Shown here piece by piece: positions 6,267-9,522 of a DNA stretch of 9,522 nucleotides. A program made the translations under genes and the position numbers. Source of the DNA: Bacteroidota bacterium (GTDB lineage: Bacteria; Bacteroidota; Bacteroidia; Bacteroidales; B18-G4); NCBI GenBank assembly GCA_003648575.1, contig QMPN01000104.1:1-9522 (forward strand). Reading direction: 5' to 3'. The notes beneath the pieces are model-generated. The model ran no database searches, had not been told where the DNA came from, and saw only the letters and a list, made by a program, of their open reading frames with translations. The stretch's first letter is position 1; each line of letters begins with the position of its first letter.

Positions 6267-7702
6267 TGAGAATGAAAGCATCAGTCATCGTACTGATACT
6301 TCTTCTGGCCATCCTGGCCGGCTGTGCTACTTATTACCAGAAAACCCTGCGGTTCCAGGAGTATATTATGGAAGGGCAGATTGAAAAAGCCGGACAATGG
6401 CTGGAGAAGAACGACAGGGATAAGAAAGGTAAAAATGAGCTCCTGTATCATATGTACAGCGGTTGGGTAAGCTGGATGAAGGGTGATTATGCCAGCAGCA
6501 ACACGGCCCTGGAATTGGCCGATCTGCTCATAGAAGATTACCGTAAGCAAGTCGGGGCAGAAGCATTGTCACTTATCAGCAACCCGGGCGTCAAACCTTA
6601 TCAGGCTGAAGATTTCGAAAAAGTTTTTGTGAATTATTTTAAGGCGCTTAACTATGTTCAAATTGGAAAATACGAAGAGGCCATTGTAGAAGCACGCCGG
6701 ATTACGATCAGGCTGCAACAGTTGAACAGTAAGTATAAAGGGCACAAAAACCGTTACTCAGATGATGCTTTTGCTCATGTCATTATCGGCATGTTGTATG
6801 AAAGCCGGCAGGATTATAACAATGCCTTTATAGCATACAGGAATGCCCTTGAAGCATATGACAGCATATATGTGAGGAACTTTGACATTTCACCCCCTGA
6901 ACAACTAAAATTGGACATCCTGCGAACAGCTTATATGACCGGTTTTCATGATGAGGTAGATTATTATGAAAAAATGTTCGGATTTAAGTATGAGCGTGAT
7001 ACTTCTGCAGGCGGGGAGCTTGTTTTTATCTGGCAAAACGGATTCGGCCCTGTAAAAAGCGAATGGAGTATTACCTTCACCATGGTGCCCGGCGAGGCCG
7101 GTTTTGTAACCTATACCAACGAAGAGTATGGATTCACCTTTCCCTTTTATATAGGAGACCGTTCCCCCAATGAGCAGGCTCAACTCAGGGATCTGAGTAT
7201 CCTCAGGGTTGCTTTCCCGAAGTATGTGGAGCGTGTACCTGTATTTAAGCATGCCTCCCTGCTAATAGAGGATAAGACCTACCCTCTTGAGCTTAGCGAG
7301 GACCTGAACCAAATTGCCTTTAAAACCCTTGAAGACCGGATGCTGAGAGAGTTCGGGAATGCACTTCTCAGGGTGGCCACAAAGAAGGCCCTGGAGCTAG
7401 CCGTGAGAGAAGCCACAAAGAATGAATCCAAAGAAAATAAAGTCGATATTGGTGATATCGCACCGGCTGCAGTTACCATAATAAACGCCATTACAGAAAA
7501 GGCCGATACACGAAACTGGCAAACCCTTCCACATTCTATTTTTTATACCAGGGTCAGGCTTCCGGAAGGACAACATAAGATCACCTTTAATACTTTCGGG
7601 AACCAACATACTGGCAGTCAGGACATCAGCATAGATATCCGGAAAAACAGAACCACATTTTATGTTTTTCAAAGCCTGGATTCGCATCAGCCGGGTCAAT
7701 GA
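6266..7702 (+). CDS. COG3014-like TPR-containing lipoprotein, partner of the LpoB-like protein
   Basis: A 478-residue predicted lipoprotein with a classic lipobox: basic N-terminus, hydrophobic core and LAGC with C20. ATG 6266 or 6272 could be the start; both keep the signal peptide. The N-terminal half is helical and TPR-like: YSGWVSWMKGDYASSNTALELAD (about 64-86), FVNYFKALNYVQIGKYEEAIVEARR (121-145) and AHVIIGMLYESRQDYNNAFIAYRNALEAY (170-198) each show the TPR spacing of small and aromatic residues. The second half looks beta-rich and ends with RNWQTLPHSIFYTRVRLPEGQHKITF, a segment typical of COG3014. Molecular function is unknown. The pairing with lpoB recurs in distant groups such as Vibrio, which suggests an envelope or cell-wall role. 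The gap to lpoB is 32 bases, so cotranscription is likely. No surface-export signal follows C20. Confidence 0.8.
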   Translation: MRMKASVIVLILLLAILAGCATYYQKTLRFQEYIMEGQIEKAGQWLEKNDRDKKGKNELLYHMYSGWVSWMKGDYASSNTALELADLLIEDYRKQVGAEALSLISNPGVKPYQAEDFEKVFVNYFKALNYVQIGKYEEAIVEARRITIRLQQLNSKYKGHKNRYSDDAFAHVIIGMLYESRQDYNNAFIAYRNALEAYDSIYVRNFDISPPEQLKLDILRTAYMTGFHDEVDYYEKMFGFKYERDTSAGGELVFIWQNGFGPVKSEWSITFTMVPGEAGFVTYTNEEYGFTFPFYIGDRSPNEQAQLRDLSILRVAFPKYVERVPVFKHASLLIEDKTYPLELSEDLNQIAFKTLEDRMLREFGNALLRVATKKALELAVREATKNESKENKVDIGDIAPAAVTIINAITEKADTRNWQTLPHSIFYTRVRLPEGQHKITFNTFGNQHTGSQDISIDIRKNRTTFYVFQSLDSHQPGQ

Positions 7703-7889
7703 TAAAACACCTTGAACTAAGCATAGATAGATGCTGGCATAGGGATTCATTTTTCCGCTATATTATAGAACAAGCCTGGCGTGAAGTCGGAGAATTCACA
7801 TCAATTCATTGACTCATAGTCTTTATTAATTGAATAATTGCCGGTTTTTTGCTAATTTTGCAAACTCTTATTCCACAACAATCAACACT
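7703..7889. other. 187-base gap between the COG3014-like gene and the GT5-like gene
   Basis: The first ~120 bases contain no convincing gene, tRNA or intrinsic terminator. Only short symmetric words are seen, such as AGCAT/ATGCT around 7719-7734 and GACT/AGTC at 7811-7821. The right end holds the promoter listed separately at 7829-7860. The change of promoter suggests that a new transcription unit begins here. Confidence 0.6.
7829..7860 (+). promoter_or_regulatory. Bacteroidota-type promoter for the GT5-like gene
   Basis: ATTG (7829-7832) is followed after 20 bases by TAATTTTG (7853-7860), a full match to TAnnTTTG. The same -7 box and the same spacing occur before yceD. Transcription should start near 7864-7866, about 25 bases before ATG 7890. 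This rules out translation from the in-frame TTG at 7830, which lies in the -33 box. Confidence 0.75.
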
Positions 7890-8699
7890 ATGGAAAAAAC
7901 TAGGGTATTATTTGTGGCCCAGGAAATTCTTCCTTATCTGGAAGATAGTCCCATGGCTAAAATCGGAAGGTTCCTGCCCCAGGGGATACAGGAAAGAGGT
8001 AAAGAAATCAGGACTTTCATGCCGCGATATGGCAGTATCAATGAAAGAAGAAACCAACTTCATGAAGTAATCAGGCTTTCAGGAATGAACCTGATCATTG
8101 ATGATACTGACCATCCTCTCATCATTAAAGTTGCTTCTATCCAGCAAGCCCGCATGCAGATATATTTTATCGACAATGAAGATTATTTCCATCGGAAATT
8201 TACTCTTTCCGACAAAAACGGGAAACCCTTCGCCGATAATGATGAACGAACCGTCTTTTTCACCCGTGGGGTGCTCGAAACGGTAAAAAAATTAGGCTGG
8301 GGCCCTGACATTGTACATTGTCACGGTTGGTTTACTTCACTCCTGCCTGTATATCTTAAAAAAGCTTATAAGATCAATCCACTGTTTGCTGATGCAAAAA
8401 TGGTGCTATCCGTTTACGACGATGAGTTTACGGGAAGCCTTGACTCGGCCTTGTCTGAAAAGATGAAGGTTGAGGGCCTAAGCAGTAAAGATCTGGCACA
8501 CTATAAAACTCCCGACTACGTTAGCCTAATCAAAGCAGCCATCGAGGACTCAGATGCAATCATTCTCGGAAGCGAAAAGATCAATCCCGAAATTGAAAAG
8601 CACTTGAAAACCATCAAAAAACCTGTTTTACCATTCCAGGATGAGGATTCCTATATCGATGCATATTCGGAATTCTATGATGAGGTGCTCGAAGCCTAA
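7890..8699 (+). CDS. truncated GT5 (starch/glycogen synthase N-terminal domain) protein
   Basis: A 269-residue protein resembling only the N-terminal Rossmann half of ADP-glucose-dependent glycogen synthase. The beginning MEKTRVLFVAQEILPYLEDSP matches the GT5 first strand, and RTFMPRYGSI (41-50), QIYFIDNEDYF (90-100), NDERTVFFTRGVLE (117-130) and PDIVHCHGWFTSLLPVYLK (139-157) follow in family order. However, the nucleotide-sugar motif KxGGL expected near residues 20-27 is replaced by SPMAKIGRF, and the C-terminal donor-binding half (about 200 residues) is absent. Normal glycogen synthesis is therefore doubtful; binding, regulation or another transfer reaction are alternatives. I recall one-domain proteins like this in many Bacteroidota, so it is probably not a fresh pseudogene. 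The frame is intact and has its own promoter. A DUF4270-like gene follows within 44 bases. Confidence 0.82.
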   Translation: MEKTRVLFVAQEILPYLEDSPMAKIGRFLPQGIQERGKEIRTFMPRYGSINERRNQLHEVIRLSGMNLIIDDTDHPLIIKVASIQQARMQIYFIDNEDYFHRKFTLSDKNGKPFADNDERTVFFTRGVLETVKKLGWGPDIVHCHGWFTSLLPVYLKKAYKINPLFADAKMVLSVYDDEFTGSLDSALSEKMKVEGLSSKDLAHYKTPDYVSLIKAAIEDSDAIILGSEKINPEIEKHLKTIKKPVLPFQDEDSYIDAYSEFYDEVLEA

Positions 8700-8743
8700 G
8701 CGGCTGCCTGTAAAACATATTGACTGACCTTAACAACGGGAAA

Positions 8744-9522
8744 TTGAAAAATAGAAGAATTATTCAGGCTTGCCTGTCTGCCGTAATCCTCATATGCCTA
8801 TCCACCGCGTGTAACAAGAAAGCCGACAAGGTCGGTCTCGGACTACAGCCGGCTTCAGCAGAATTATCAGTGGTTTTTGACAACAACTCTGGATTATACT
8901 CCCATTCTATACTGGAAGACTCTGTTCGTACTGATGTAAATGTGATCAAAACGGGTATGCTGGGAAGCATGATGGACCCGGAGTTTGGAAAAACCACTGC
9001 TGAGATATTTTCACAGTTCAGGCTTTCTGAAAACGGGCACAATTTCGGAACAGGGGCTATCCTCGATTCATTGGTGCTTTCGCTGGCATATTCGAGCTTC
9101 TATGGCGACACGATGACAAGCCAGACGATTCGCGTTTTTGAGCTCGATCAGGACATGAATCCCGACACCTCATATTATTCAACACAAAGCATCAGTGATT
9201 ACGGAATAGAACTGGCTTCATTAACCTTCATCCCCAGGCCATCCGATAGTGTATATGTCGACAGCGTACAAGAAAAACCACAACTCAGGATCCGACTATC
9301 AAATGATTTTGCACAGAAGCTCATCGAGGCCGATCCGGATGTTTATGATGATAACGAGAAGTGGCTTGCATTCATGAAGGGTTTTCGTATCACCACCGAT
9401 GCAGTTAGTTCTGATGGTGGCATCATGTTATTTGATATGCTGGATTCAAAAACAGCCATGACTATTTTTTATAAATCCGCCGACCTGGAAGATACCCTTG
9501 CTTTCGCCTTCCTGAGCAATAG
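8744..9522 (+). CDS. DUF4270-like lipoprotein, TTG start (C-terminus beyond window)
   Basis: Open for 259 codons to the window end. No ATG lies before a signal peptide; the preferred start is TTG 8744, giving (M)KNRRIIQACLSAVILICLSTAC with the lipidated cysteine at residue 23. A second in-frame TTG at 8720 would add eight residues; an in-frame TAA at 8711 blocks anything longer. After the cysteine come NKKADKVGLGLQP, typical of DUF4270 starts, then a beta-rich region with ILDSLVLSLAYSSFYGDT (about 105-122) and TIRVFELDQDM (126-136), which resembles the family's repeated jelly-roll-like segment. Function is unknown; members are predicted outer-membrane-associated. It follows the GT5-like gene by 44 bases and is probably cotranscribed. 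The family name rests on pattern memory, so moderate confidence for DUF4270 and high for a lipoprotein. Confidence 0.78.
   Translation, partial: MKNRRIIQACLSAVILICLSTACNKKADKVGLGLQPASAELSVVFDNNSGLYSHSILEDSVRTDVNVIKTGMLGSMMDPEFGKTTAEIFSQFRLSENGHNFGTGAILDSLVLSLAYSSFYGDTMTSQTIRVFELDQDMNPDTSYYSTQSISDYGIELASLTFIPRPSDSVYVDSVQEKPQLRIRLSNDFAQKLIEADPDVYDDNEKWLAFMKGFRITTDAVSSDGGIMLFDMLDSKTAMTIFYKSADLEDTLAFAFLSN

Noticed and set aside
7703..7830. Hidden tRNA or small RNA gene in the gap before the GT5-like gene
   Set aside because: No cloverleaf arms, T-loop GGTTCRA motif or strong stem could be found by eye; only 4-5-bp stems are present.
7830..7889. Twenty extra N-terminal residues for the GT5-like protein from TTG 7830
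   Set aside because: TTG 7830 is the -33 box of a good promoter. The extra residues would lie upstream of transcription, and homology begins at MEKTRVLFVA.

Overview
The window looks like a chromosomal segment from a member of the Bacteroidota, most likely Bacteroidales or a near relative. The reasons are: promoter boxes of the phylum type (TAnnTTTG with an upstream TTG/TTTG about 20 bases away) before at least two genes, generally weak Shine-Dalgarno sequences, a zinc-less ribosomal protein L32, a DUF4270-type lipoprotein, and a one-domain 'starch synthase' next to it. These gene families and arrangements are familiar from that phylum. I see no insertion sequence, phage gene, tRNA, rRNA or CRISPR array. 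Apart from the repeats, base composition looks even.

Left part, minus strand (1-4330). Read in transcription order from the right, a promoter at about 4358-4389 drives the classic yceD-rpmF-plsX-fabH cluster, which links the 50S subunit to phospholipid and fatty acid initiation. After a 57-base gap come an ECF sigma factor and a two-helix membrane protein that is probably its regulator. The sigma stop codon sits inside a strong Shine-Dalgarno for the membrane protein. Next is a short array of 7-bp repeats, and then the N-terminal half of a fructosamine (ketosamine) kinase that runs off the left edge.

Divergent gap (4331-4611). It holds the yceD promoter, a G/C-rich dyad built from the same kind of 7-bp-periodic repeat, and a weak promoter for the plus-strand gene that follows.

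Right part, plus strand (4612-9522). A stand-alone proline dehydrogenase comes first. It is followed by a pair of lipoproteins: an LpoB-like penicillin-binding-protein activator and a COG3014-type TPR lipoprotein, separated by two small hairpins. After a 187-base gap with a good promoter comes a truncated GT5-like protein that keeps only the N-terminal starch-synthase domain and lacks its KxGG motif. A DUF4270-like lipoprotein follows, starts at TTG, and is cut by the right edge.

Most genes are conserved housekeeping or envelope genes. The points most worth a second look are the heptad-periodic intergenic repeats, the degenerate GT5-like protein coupled to DUF4270, the LpoB/COG3014 pair with its intercistronic hairpins, and the inverted repeat in front of lpoB. 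I did not find a convincing new defence or mobile system.
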